NCBI GenBank assembly: GCA_002422305.1
Contig: DIUG01000074.1
Coordinates: 1-11,955 of the forward strand
Length of the DNA: 11,955 nt
Source of the DNA: Patescibacteria group bacterium UBA6164
GTDB lineage: Bacteria > Patescibacteriota > Gracilibacteria > BD1-5 > UBA6164
Direction: 5' to 3'
The position numbers and the translations under genes are program-made. Below are positions 1 to 9,700 of this stretch, one piece after another. The first letter of the stretch is position 1. Each line of letters starts with the position of its first letter. The notes below the pieces were generated by a model. That model was not told where the DNA came from. It did no database searches and saw only the letters and a program-made list of their open reading frames with translations.

Positions 1-19
1 CAGATTTTAGGTCAATACC
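1..19. mobile_element. Terminal inverted repeat of an insertion sequence lying left of the window
   Basis: The first 19 bases (CAGATTTTAGGTCAATACC) are the exact reverse complement of bases 11801-11819. The right-hand copy adjoins a transposase C-terminus, so by analogy this copy is the outer end of a related IS whose body lies before base 1. The repeat may extend to the left of the window. Base 20 onward no longer matches. The orientation of the left element cannot be told from one end alone. Confidence 0.65.
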
Positions 20-249
20 AAAAAATGCTTGATTTTTTTTGCAATTCATATAGATTTAATCATAAGTATATAGTAATTAGATATATAATATATACTTAGA
101 TATTGGGGGTTTTTTCGCTTGTCAAGTTTTTTTTAACAAAAAGTTCAACAAAAAAACACGAAAACATAGTGTTTTTTTGTGTTTGTTTGAAGTTTTATTT
201 ATGGCTTAGTTTAAACATAAACTAAAGATGTTTTTCTGAAAGTTTTTAG
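20..249. other. Non-coding A+T-rich stretch with hairpins
   Basis: I see no gene here in either code; the only ATG frame of note (25-99) has 24 codons and no recognisable content. Two inverted repeats are present. A perfect 12-bp stem (148-159 with 169-180, 9-base loop) is built of A7/T7 runs flanked by ACAC/GTGT. An 8-bp stem (206-213 with 218-225, 4-base loop) is followed a few bases later by TTTTT at 231-235. Either could be a weak terminator insulating the island from the IS on the left, but both are A+T-rich and could arise by chance. Confidence 0.4.
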
Positions 250-345
250 AAAGCAAGATTTAAGTTTAATGATTATCTAGATGATAGACCAGCTACAATT
301 GCTGATGTAAAAGAATTGATTACATTGTATAGTCAAAGGAAATAG
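250..345 (+). pseudogene. 3' remnant of an unidentified gene
   Basis: An open frame of 31 codons runs from just after an in-frame TAG (247-249) to a TAG at 343-345. It encodes a hydrophilic tail with DDRPATIADVKELITLYSQ near the end. It has no ATG, GTG or well-placed TTG start. Its stop codon lies inside a strong rho-independent terminator (340-366), which is how a real gene end usually looks. I therefore read it as the truncated 3' end of a gene lost upstream, perhaps when the IS arrived. I do not recognise the family, and a chance frame is the alternative. Confidence 0.3.
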
Positions 346-366
346 GTAGAAATACCTATTTTTTTA
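340..366 (+). terminator. Rho-independent terminator before the defence operon
   Basis: A perfect 9-bp stem (AAATAGGTA at 340-348 and TACCTATTT at 353-361) closes a GAAA tetraloop (349-352) and runs directly into a T tract ending near 365. GAAA is a stable tetraloop, and this is the best terminator in the window. It would separate the operon promoter from read-through on the left. Confidence 0.7.
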
Positions 367-385
367 TATTGTTCCAATAATATTT

Positions 386-466
386 AGTAGTAAGAATACT
401 GAAAAATAAATTTGACAAAATAACTCTTTTGAATACACTTCTTATAACTTCGGTATTTTAACTACT
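386..466. repeat. Imperfect inverted repeat bracketing the promoter
   Basis: AGTAGTAAGAATACT (386-400) pairs with GGTATTTTAACTACT (452-466) at 12 of 15 positions, and the 51 bases between contain the candidate promoter. Overlapping this is an imperfect direct repeat: the AAATAAATTTGA region near 404-415 recurs as AAATAAATTTTGA near 470-482, just at the first start codon. The pair could be an operator or could form a structure in the leader. I see no recombinase that would invert it. Confidence 0.35.
412..439 (+). promoter_or_regulatory. Candidate sigma-70-type promoter of the operon
   Basis: TTGACA (412-417) is a perfect -35 box. TACACT (434-439) after a 16-base spacer is a 4/6 match to TATAAT. 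The start of transcription would fall near 446, about 30 bases before the first gene. It is the only consensus -35 between the terminator and the first gene. In DNA this A+T-rich a fair -10 match is cheap, so the call rests mainly on the -35 box and its position. Confidence 0.45.
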
Positions 467-478
467 AAGAAATAAATT

Positions 479-1054
479 TTGAAAAATAAAGTTAAAAATA
501 TTGCAGTTGTACAAACTTGAGTATTTCTTCGTACTTGAAAAAAAGGCAGTGTAACTTATCTCCAAGCTAAACATTTTAATGATTATGGAGATTTAAGGGA
601 AGCACTTATTCCTGATTTAAAAATAGAAGAAATGTCAGAAAAACATTTATTACAGAATTGAGATATTCTTTTTTCTGCTAAATGAACTAGAAATTTTGCA
701 ACTGTATATAGGTCAGAATATTGACTATGTGTAGCATCTTCTACATTTTTAGTAATTAGATTGAATTCTGAAAGTAATTATATTCCTGAATTCGTAGCTT
801 TAATATTGAATAATTTTCAAGCTTCACAATATTTTAGAGAAAATAATTTAACATGAACTACAGTTCAATCAATATCTAAGAAAATAATAGATGACTTTGA
901 AATATGAATTATAGAAATAGAAAAACAGGAAAAATTACTCCATTTATATAATTTACATAAAAAACAAATAGAAATATTAGAAAATCTTATGATAAAAAAA
1001 GATAAACTAATAAATAGTATAATTTTACAATATAACAATCATGACAATGACTAA
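479..1054 (+). CDS. hsdS: Half-size type I restriction specificity subunit (HsdS, single target-recognition domain)
   Basis: It encodes 191 residues with TGA = Gly. The frame opens after a TAA at 473-475, and the only reasonable start is TTG at 479 (ATT at 476 is the alternative); no Shine-Dalgarno motif is visible. An N-terminal VVQTGVFLRTG (11-20 region) and YLQAKHF (27-33) lead to LLQNGDILFSAKG (57-69) and VASSTF (85-90), the pattern of HsdS target-recognition domains. A charged helical tail follows (about 138-185), matching the conserved spacer helix. HsdS proteins usually have about 400 residues and two such units, so this one carries half. Known half-S proteins dimerise to form a complete recognition unit, giving a symmetrical target site; that is inferred here. 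It overlaps hsdM by 14 bases, so its most likely partner is that methylase. A truncated HsdS is less likely because both ends look intact. Confidence 0.85.
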
Positions 1055-2582
1055 TAAAGTTACACAAAAAGAAATAAATCAAATTATTTGGAATGCATGT
1101 GGTACATTTCGTTGAGTAATTGATGCTTCTTCATATAAAGACTACATTCTAACAATGCTATTCATAAAATATATAAGTGATGTTTATAAAGATAAATATG
1201 ACATTCATCTAGAAAAATATAACTGAGATAAAGAAAGAGCTGAATATGCAATGAAACATGAAAGATTTATAGTTCCTGAGAAATCAACTTTTGATTATTT
1301 ATTTGATCATAGAAATGATTCAAATATTTGAGAGCTTATAAATACTTCATTAATAGAGTTTGAAGAAGCTAATAGAGAAAAATTAAGTAGTGAAGATGGT
1401 ACTTCAATATTCAGAAATATAGATTTTAATAGTAGTAATTTATGAGACGGGAAAGATAAAAATGCAAGACTTAAAAATTTAATCATAGATTTTAGTAATG
1501 AAAAACTAAATCTTTGACCATCTCATCTAGAATGAAATGATGTAATAGGAGATTCATATGAATATTTAATTGCAAATTTTGCTAGTGATGCTGGTAAAAA
1601 AGCTTGAGAGTTTTATACACCATCTGAAGTATCAACACTCCTAGCTAAATTAACAAAAAGTAAACCTGGAGCTCGTATATGCGATCCAACTTGTTGATCA
1701 GGTTCGTTACTAATAAAAGCTTGAAGAGAAGTATGAACAAATAACTTTGCACTTTTTTGACAAGAAAATAATTGAAGTACTTGGGCTCTTGCTGTAATGA
1801 ATATGTTCTTACATTGATTTGATAATGCAACAATTCGTTGGTGAGATACTCTAAATAATCCAAAACTAAAGGAATGAGATACCCTTATGAAATTTGATAC
1901 GGTTGTAGCAAATCCGCCCTTTTCTTTAGATAAATGGGGAGCTGATAATGCTTCAGGAGATAGATATAACAGATTTTGGAGATGAATACCACCTAAAAGT
2001 AAATGAGATTGGGCTTTTATATCGCATATGATAGAAACTACATACGATTGAACTTGAAAAGTATGAGTAGTAGTTCCACATGGTGTGTTATTCAGATGAG
2101 CAAGTGAATGAAGAATAAGACAAGCTATGATTGAAGAAAATTTACTTGAAGCTGTAATATGACTTCCTGCAAATCTTTTCTTCTGAACTTGAATTCCTGC
2201 TGTAATTTTGATTTTTAATAAATGAAAAAAAGACAATAATAAGAATGTCTTATTTATAGATGCAAGTAAGGAATATGAAGTAGCAAAAAATCAAAATAAA
2301 TTATCAGATGAAAATATGAAACATATATTGGGTACTTTTGATAAATTTCATACTTGAGTTTTAGAAAAATGAGTAATAGAAGAAAAATACAGTTATGTTG
2401 CCACTTTCGAAGAAATAGAAGAAAATGAATTTAATCTAAATATACCTCGTTATGTAGATACTTTTGAAGAGGAAGAGGAAGTTCAAATAACTGAAGTTCA
2501 AAAAGAAATAAAAGAGCTTAATGAAAAACTTTCTGAAACTGAAAAAGAAATGAATAAATATTTAGAAGAGTTAGGATTTTAA
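1041..2582 (+). CDS. hsdM: Type I restriction-modification DNA methylase subunit (N6-adenine), HsdM
   Basis: It encodes 513 residues, the normal length for HsdM. The helical N-terminal domain is present (IIWNACGTFRG, then YILTMLFIKYISDVY). The methylase core has FYTP (191-194), the S-adenosylmethionine motif I DPTCGSG (215-221) and catalytic motif IV NPPF (291-294), which places it among N6-adenine methylases. The C-terminus is an acidic, probably coiled-coil tail (about 475-510). With S subunits it methylates the target site, and with HsdR it forms the restriction complex. The start at 1041 overlaps the end of the half-size hsdS by 14 bases. An alternative ATG at 1047 gives the overlap ATGACTAA, the same string found at the Shedu/hsdS junction, and may be the true start. 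Glycine is written as a mixture of TGA and GGN, with more GGN than in the Shedu gene. Confidence 0.95.
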
Positions 2583-2698
2583 ACTGTCCGAAAAAATCGG
2601 ACAATTGATGTTAAAATAAAATGAGTTCGTGATAAATTGTCACGAACTGAAAGATATTTAATAAAAAATTTGATTTTTAATATTTAAAATTAAAAAAT
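2583..2698 (+). promoter_or_regulatory. Intergenic spacer with two perfect hairpins
   Basis: Two perfect stem-loops lie in tandem after hsdM: TGTCCGA (2585-2591) with TCGGACA (2597-2603) around AAAAA, and AGTTCGTGA (2624-2632) with TCACGAACT (2640-2648) around a 7-base loop. Their stems hold most of the G+C of the spacer. Neither is followed directly by a T tract, so they are not classic terminators. They could stabilise the 3' end of the hsdM message, attenuate the downstream genes or bind a repressor. This is the longest gap between genes of the operon. I see no convincing promoter in it. Confidence 0.5.
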
Positions 2699-3517
2699 AT
2701 GGAACAAAATATTTTTGAAAATATAAAAAAGATAAATGAATTTTGACAAGAATATTGGTCTGCAAGAGATTTTTATAAAATACTTGATTATAGTGAATAT
2801 AATAAATTTATGTCAGCTATAAATAGAGCAAAAGAATCTTGTAAAAATTCTAAAAACAAAATTGAAGACCATTTCGCTGATGTGAGCGAAATGGTTGAAA
2901 TAGGTTCTTGAGCCAAAAGAGAGATTGAAAATATTTATCTTTCTCGTTTTGCATGTTATTTGATTATACAAAATGCAGATTCTACAAAAAAAATGGTAGC
3001 ATTATGACAAAAATATTTTGCCATACAAACAAGAAAACAAGAAATTCAAGAACAATATTTAGAAGATACAAGAAGAAAGCAGTTAAGAGATGAGATGAAA
3101 AAACATAATAAATCTTTAGCTGAAGTAGCAGATAAAGCATGAGTCCAAAATTACGGAACTTTTACAAATTATTGATATATGGGGCTTTATAATTGACTTG
3201 ATGCTACTTGAATACATGCAAAAAAATGACTCAAAAAATCTCAAAAAATACTTGATCACATGTGAAGTGAGGAACTTGCGGCGAATTTATTTCGTGCTAC
3301 ACAAGCTGAAGCAAAACTCAAAAGAGAAAATATATTTTGAGAACAAAAAGCAAATAAAGCTCATTTTGAGGTTTGAAAAGAAGTAAGAGAAACTATTAAA
3401 AAGTTATGAAATACTATGCCAGAGGAACTTCCTGCAAGTGATAGTATAGTAAAAGCTGAAAGGATATTGAAAAGTGATGAAAGTAAGAAAATTGATAATC
3501 AAAATACCCCTAATTAG
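2699..3517 (+). CDS. dinD: DinD-like (DNA damage-inducible protein D family) protein, copy 1
   Basis: It encodes 272 residues, close to the family's usual size. An N-terminal BRO-N/KilA-like segment reads YWSARDFYKILDYSEYNKF (19-37). It is followed by HFADVSEMVEIGSGAKRE (58-74), LSRFACYLI (81-89) and FAIQTRKQE (107-115), the hallmark string of DinD. The C-terminal half (GLYNGL 162-167, LDHMGSEELAANLFR 185-199, PEELP 241-245) belongs to the classical DinD subtype. E. coli DinD is an SOS gene whose product binds RecA filaments and inhibits RecA. Whether that applies here is unknown, and no LexA-type box is visible upstream. The gene sits after the hairpin spacer and before the Shedu gene. A perfect 11-bp inverted repeat lies inside it (2868-2895). 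No Shine-Dalgarno is present; the leader is pure A/T. Confidence 0.85.
2868..2895. repeat. 11-bp inverted repeat inside the first dinD-like gene
   Basis: ACCATTTCGCT (2868-2878) and AGCGAAATGGT (2885-2895) are perfect reverse complements with a 6-base loop. They cover codons for the conserved stretch HFADVSEMVE, so protein constraint explains at least part of the sequence. It stands out because perfect, G+C-containing inverted repeats of this length are rare in such A+T-rich coding DNA. Confidence 0.5.
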
Positions 3518-3524
3518 GGGTATT
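3503..3524 (+). terminator. Hairpin overlapping the stop of the first dinD-like gene
   Basis: A perfect 9-bp stem (AATACCCCT at 3503-3511, AGGGGTATT at 3516-3524) closes an AATT loop and contains the TAG stop. Four consecutive G-C pairs make it stable for this DNA. The following AAGAAAATTAGGATTTTAATTTTT has T runs, but only after about 10 bases, so it may be a partial terminator or an mRNA-stability element rather than an efficient stop. Confidence 0.45.
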
Positions 3525-3559
3525 AAGAAAATTAGGATTTTAATTTTTAAATAAAAAAA

Positions 3560-4735
3560 ATGGATTTAACACTATTCACTCATCAAGTAAGTTGTGATTA
3601 TTGAAAGAAAATTATTTATTTTGATTTTGATATAAAAGAAAAAACTTGAAATACGAAAAATACTTTTCCTACACTTAGGAGTTTAATATCTTATTTAGAA
3701 TTAAATCAAAATAAAAATATTTATTTTACACTAGATAAAACAGATAATTTTATAGAAGAATGAAATAATTTAATAGTTAATTATGATAAATTTGATAATT
3801 TTTGTATGAATATATGGAAAAGTTGAAAAGATAAAATTCAGGCATTTTTTACAACTAAATTAAGAAATTATACGGAAGAAGAAGTAAAAAATATAAAACT
3901 TTCAGCTTCAGAATCTGAAATACTCGAAATAATTAAAAACTTTTCAAAAGAACAAAAACAAAGTTTTATAAATAATTTGCAATGAATTGAAAATATTGAT
4001 TTTCCAAAAAATATTGATATTGAAAATTTTTCTGAAGATGATTTTGTTAGTGCTTTTTTAAAATTTAATCAAAATTCTTGAAATATTTTAAGTATGTTTT
4101 CAAAATTTACTGAAACTGAGTTAGATAATTTATGAAAAAATATTTGAGTTTTAAAACTAAAAAATATTTTAGATAAATGGGAAGAAAATAAAGCTAATTC
4201 AAGTGAAGAATTTTGGCAAAAACTTTTTCATGATTATAATTGGATTTTATCTCAAATTTTTCTACATCCATATATTCATATTTGATCAAAAATATATTGT
4301 TGATGAAAGTCTGACGATAATTCTTGATGAGTTTTATGAGATTTAGTTTATAAAAATGTATGTACTAATAATATTGCTTTTGTAGAAATAAAAACACCTG
4401 AAAAAGATTTAGTTTGATCCGAATATAGATGAAAAGAAGAGTGAAAAGAAAATTTAATTTATTCTATGAGTATAGAAATATCTTGATGAATTAATCAAGT
4501 TTTAAACCAAAGAAAAAATTATATTCAAACTCATTGAGAAAAATTTACTTGAGAAAAGAATTTATATAATTCAAAATGTATTTTATTATTGTGAAATACT
4601 GAAAAAATAACACCAGATGAAAAAAAATCTTTTGAATTATTTAGAGGATCTATTAAAGAAGTTGAAATTATTACTTTTGATGAATTATTTAATAGAATTA
4701 ATGCTTTATATCAATTATTAAAATCAAATGACTAA
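3560..4735 (+). CDS. sduA: Shedu-type anti-phage nuclease (DUF4263 / SduA)
   Basis: It encodes 391 residues. The C-terminal third carries the Shedu nuclease domain: WQKLFHDYNWIL (219-230), then GGVLGDLVY (257-264) and FVEIKTP (274-280), giving a PD-(D/E)XK-type active site with Asp261, Glu276 and Lys278. GGINQVLNQRKNYI (319-332) follows, typical of DUF4263. The N-terminal 200 residues are poorly conserved and probably regulatory or oligomerising, as in known SduA proteins. Shedu normally works alone, as an oligomeric nuclease against phage or plasmid DNA. Here it lies between hsdM and the full-size hsdS and overlaps the latter by 8 bases (ATGACTAA), so the two are probably translated together. 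By my count 22 of 23 glycine codons are TGA, much more than in hsdM, which may reflect different origin or age within the operon. The ATG at 3560 is the first start after an A/T-only leader without a Shine-Dalgarno. Confidence 0.85.
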
Positions 4736-5918
4736 AACAATACAAACAAAACCATGATATAAAAATATTCCTAATGTTTGAATTATACCTGAAGATTGGG
4801 ATTTTGATGATTTTTGAAATGTATTTAATTCAATATCAACTAAAAAGTTTCAAATTTCAAATAAGGAAATTCAAAATAATTGAAATTATTTTGTTGTTGA
4901 TCAATGAAATCAATTAATTGCTTGATTCTCTAATAATGAAGAAAAAGTTTTTAAAAATACTCCAATTATTGTTTTTGGAGATCATACAACAAATGTAAAA
5001 TATATTGATTTTAATTTTGTTATTTGAGCAGATTGAACAAAATTATTAAATAACAAAAAGTGAGATTTATATTTTTTATATTCTTTTTTAGAATTTAATA
5101 AAATTCCTTCTGAATGATATAAAAGACACTTTTCAATTTTAAAACAATTAAAAATTCTTTTACCACCAATAAAAGAACAAAATAAGATAGCAACAATCCT
5201 AAATATTTGTAACTCCCAAATAGAAACTACAAAACAAATAATTCAAAAAATAGAATTAAGAAACAAATGATTACAACAACAATTATTAACTTGAAAAAAA
5301 AGAATAAGTTGATTTACTGAGAAATGGACAAATAAACAATTATCAGATATTTTTAATAGAGTTACAAGAAAAAACACAGAGTGAGAAATAAATGTATTAA
5401 CTATTTCAGCTCAAAGATGATTAATAAATCAGGAAACATATTTTAATAAACAAATTGCTAGTGTAACCTTAGATAATTATTTTTTACTTTATAAGTGAGA
5501 ATTTGCATATAATAAAAGTTATTCTAATTGATATCCAATGTGAGCAATAAAAAGACTCAATGATTATGAAAAATGAGTAGTAACTACTTTATATATATGT
5601 TTTTGAATCAAAGAAGAATTAAATTATTCTAGTAATTTCTTTGAAAAATATTTTGAATATTGATTATTAATAAGATGATTAACAGAAATAGCTCATGAAT
5701 GATGAAGAGCTCATTGATTATTAAATGTAACTCCAAGTGATTTCTTTAATCTAAAAGTTTTTATTCCTAATTCTATAGAGCAAAAAGCAATAGCTGATGT
5801 TTTAGATAAAGCTACTGAACAATTAAATGAATATAAACAAAAATTAGAAAAATTAGAACTACAAAAAAAAGGTTTAATGCAACAACTACTTACAGGAAAA
5901 ACAAGAGTAAAAATATAA
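4728..5918 (+). CDS. hsdS: Type I restriction specificity subunit with two target-recognition domains (HsdS)
   Basis: It encodes 396 residues, the standard HsdS length. The first target-recognition domain covers about 11-140 and ends at LLPPIKEQNKIATIL (144-158). The first conserved spacer helix runs to QQLLTGK (184-190). The second domain covers about 196-345, and the second helix runs from PNSIEQKAIADVL (347-359) to QQLLTGK (385-391). The duplicated PxxxEQ...QQLLTGK module is diagnostic. The protein sets the bipartite target sequence of the M2S methylase and R2M2S nuclease; the target cannot be read from sequence alone. The ATG at 4728 overlaps the Shedu stop by 8 bases. The operon has a single hsdM, so this S probably competes with the half-size S for it, giving two specificities. 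Confidence 0.95.
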
Positions 5919-5940
5919 TTTATTTAATAACAGAAATTTT

Positions 5941-6759
5941 ATGGAAACAAATTTAGTAAAAGTTTTATTCAAAAATTTTGAAGATATAAAACAAGAAAAA
6001 AATTGAATAGAATTTTGGAATGCAAGAGATTTACAAGAATTACTTTGATATAGTAAATGGGAAAATTTTTCTAAAGTAATTGAAAAAGCAAAAATATCAT
6101 GTCAAAACTTTTGAGCTAATCCAAATGATGAGTTTTTCCTGACACCAAGAAAAACCTCTTCCTTGTGATGAAGACCTAAAGAAGATTATCATTTATCTAG
6201 ATATGCTTGTTATTTAATAGCTCAAAATTGAGATCCTGAAAAACAAGAAATAGCATTTGCACAAGCTTATTTTTCTGTACAAACAAGAAAACAAGAAATT
6301 ATAGAACAAAAATTAATTGATTTTGAAAGATTAAATGCAAGAAAAAAATTAACAGCTACTGAAAAAGAGTTTCAAACTTTAGCTTATGAAAGAAAAGTTG
6401 ATTGAGATTGAATATGAAGAATAAGAAGTAAATGAGATACAGTTTTATTTTGATGAAAATCTACTGCAGAAATGAAAAAGAAATTATGAGTAAAATCTTG
6501 ACCATTAGCAGATCACCTACCAGCAGTTACTCTAAAAGCAAAAGATTTGGCAACAGAAGTTACAAATCATAATATGAAAAATGATAATATTTCTTGAGAA
6601 ACAAAAATAACTCAAGTACATATAAAAAATAATGCTTGAGTTAGAAAATTTCTTGAAGATAGTTGAATAAAACCAGAAGAATTACCAGCTGAAACAGATT
6701 TAAAGAAAATAGAAAGAAAAAAGAATAGTAAAGAAAAAAAGTTATGAAAAAGCAAATAA
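5941..6759 (+). CDS. dinD: DinD-like (BRO-N domain) protein, copy 2
   Basis: It encodes 272 residues, the same length as the other DinD-like protein but clearly divergent. Shared landmarks are FWNARDLQELLGYSKWENF (25-43), LSRYACYLIAQNGD (85-98) and FSVQTRKQE (111-119). The C-terminal half is of another subtype: GDTVLFGGKSTAEMKKKLG (165-183), PLADHLPAVTLKAKDLATE (188-206) and, near the end, GVRKFLEDSGIKPEELP (233-249) with a very basic tail. The loop before LSRYACYLI reads TPRKTSSLGGRPK instead of the GSGAKRE of copy 1. The role is unknown; a DNA- or RecA-interacting accessory is a reasonable guess from E. coli DinD. It lies 22 bases after hsdS and 19 before hsdR, inside the core restriction operon. 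Glycine is almost always TGA. Confidence 0.85.
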
Positions 6760-6778
6760 TATTTAATCTATAAAATAC

Positions 6779-9700
6779 ATGTCTACAATAAGTTTTTTAG
6801 AAGATCATATTTCTCAAATACCTGCTCTACAAATGCTTCAAAAGTTGTGATATAAATATATTACACCTGATGAAGCTCTAGCTTTGAGAGATTGAAAAAC
6901 TAGTCAAGTTTTGCTTGATAATATATTAAGAGAACAATTACATAAAATTAATAAAGATAAAATCAAAATTGGTTTACAAAAAACTAGTGATTTTACTGAT
7001 GCAAATATTGAAAAATGAATACTTACTTTAAAAGAATTACCATTTAATGAATGATATGTTAGTGCTTGTGAATATGTTTATAACTTACTTACACTTTGAA
7101 AAACTTTAGAACAAAGTATTGAATGAGATAAGAAAAGCTATAATTTACAATATATTGATTGGAAAAATCCTGAAAATAATGTTTTTCATATAACTGAAGA
7201 ATTTGAAGTTTTAAGAACATGATCAAAACAAAGTTATAGACCTGATATAGTTTTATTTATAAATGGGATTCCTATTTGTGTTATAGAGTGCAAAAGACCT
7301 GATATGAAAGATCCTATAAAACAGGCTGTTTCTCAACATATCAGAAACCAACAAGAGGATTGAATTAGACATTTGTATGTTTATTGTCAATTAGTTATGA
7401 GTATTGCAACAAATAAGGCTCTTTATGCAACCACTTGAACCCCTGAAGAATTTTGGGCTCATTGGAATGAAAAATTTGAATCAGAAACTGAAGAGAAAAA
7501 TTATAAAGAAAATATTTTTAAAATAAGAAATACTCACTTGAGTTTAGATAATAAAAATAAACTTTTTTGAGATAGATTTAAGTATGTTTGTTCTTATTTT
7601 GATAGTTTAGAAAATGAAATAATAGAACCAACTTTACAAGATGAGTATTTACTGAATTTATGTGAACCAAAAAGATTGTTAGATCTTATGTTTGGTTTTG
7701 TTTTGTTTGATGATGGTATAAAAAAAATCGCAAGATATCAACAATATTTTGCTATATGAAAAACTATGAAAAGAATTTCTAATATTAGTTGATGAAAAAG
7801 AAATGGTTGAGTGATTTGGCATACTCAATGAAGTTGAAAATCTTTAACAATGGTAATGTTAGCTCAAGCTATTATTACTGATAAAAGTATAAAAAATCCA
7901 AAAATAATTCTTGTTACTGATAGAACTGACTTAGATGTACAAATAAGTGATACTTTTAAAAAATGTTGAATAGTAGTTAATAAAGCATTGACTTGAGCTC
8001 ATCTTGTTGAATTGTTAGAATGAAAATCTGATGCAGTTGTTACCACTGTTATAAACAAATTTGAAGCTGCTGTAAATAAAATAAAAGAGCCATTAATTTC
8101 TCATGATATCTTTGTTTTAATTGATGAATGACATCGTACTCAATATGGTAATTTTAATATCGGGATGCAAAAAACTCTTCCAAATGCTTGTTTTATTGCT
8201 ATGACTTGAACTCCATTATTAAAACAGGAAAAAAGTACTGCTAAAAAATTTGGTTGAATAATTGATAAATATACGGTTGACCAGGCTGTTGAAGATAAAG
8301 CTGTTGTTCCACTTCTTTATGAATGAAGATATGTAGAACAAAAAGTAAATTCAAAAGCGATAGATACTTTTTTTGCTAGGATTTCTGATGATTTAAATGA
8401 TAAACAAAAAGCTGATTTAAAGAAAAAATTTAGTCGTGCTGATCAATTAAATATTGCTGATCAAAAAATATATGCAATTGCTTGGGATATAAGTATTCAT
8501 TATAGAGATAATTGGCAATGAACTTGATTTAAAGGTCAATTAGTATGTCAAAGTAAAGAATCGGCTATAAAATATAAAAAATATTTAGATGAAATAGGTA
8601 TTGTTAGTAGTGATGTTGTTATTTCTCCTCCTGATGAAAGAGAATGAGAAGAAAGTGTTTATGAAAAATCTGAAGATATTATAAAAAGATTTTGGGATCG
8701 TATGATGGCTGAACATGGTAATTCAAAGAAATATAATGATACTATAATTAGTAGGTTTAAAAATAAAAGTACTCCTGAAATCATCATTGTAGTTGATAAA
8801 CTTTTAACTTGATTTGATGTACCTAGAAATATTGTTTTATATCTTACAAGAAGTTTAAAAGAACATACATTATTACAAGCTATTGCTCGTGTTAATAGAG
8901 TTGCTGAGAATAAAGAGTTTTGATTTATTATAGATTATTATGGTGTTTTGTCTGAATTAGATGAAGCTTTAAAAAATTATTCTTCAGCATGAGATTTTGA
9001 TTCTGAGGATTTAAAATGAACATTTACAAATATTAATCTAGAAATTTCAAAACTTCCACAAAAACATACTGATGTTTGGGAAATTTTTAAGACTATTAAA
9101 AATAAACATGACTTAGAAGCTTTTGAACAATTACTTAGAGATGAAGAAAAAAGAGAAAATTTTTATAATAAGTTAAGAGAATATTGAAAATCTTTAAAAA
9201 TAGCTCTTTCTTCAATAGATTTTCATAATTCTGAAGATCCTGAATTATTGGAAACTTATAAAAAGGATATGAATATGTTTTATAAGATTCGTCAATCTGT
9301 AGCCTCTAGATTCTCAGATGAAATTGATTATAAAAAATACGAATGACAAATTCAAAAACTAATAGATACTCATATTTCAAGTGATGAAGTTACTACTATT
9401 GTAGAAAAAGTAAATATATTTGAAAAAGATAAATTTGAAGCTGAATTAAGTAAAAAAGAATGAGATTCAGCAAGGGCTGATACAGTTGCTTCTCGTACAT
9501 CTAAACATATTCAAGAGAAAATGGAAGAAGATCCAGCTTTTTATAAGAAGTTTTCTCAAATGCTTAAGGATACTATAAAAGCTTATGAAGAACATCGTAT
9601 AAATGAAACTGAATATTTAAAGAAAGTTACTGAAATTATGAATAATGTATTAGCTCATAAAGATGATACATTTCCTGAAGAAATAAGATGAAAAGATACT

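Noticed and set aside
25..99. A 24-codon ATG frame near the left IS end
   Set aside because: It is short, has no ribosome site and no recognisable content, and lies in very A+T-rich DNA where such frames are common.
1613..2236. A 207-codon minus-strand open frame
   Set aside because: It is the antisense shadow of hsdM. The plus strand there encodes FYTP, DPTCGSG and NPPF in one continuous code-25 frame, and the minus-strand product shows no recognisable motif.
3198..3386. A 62-codon plus-strand frame inside the first DinD gene
   Set aside because: It is a shifted-frame shadow of the conserved C-terminal half of DinD.
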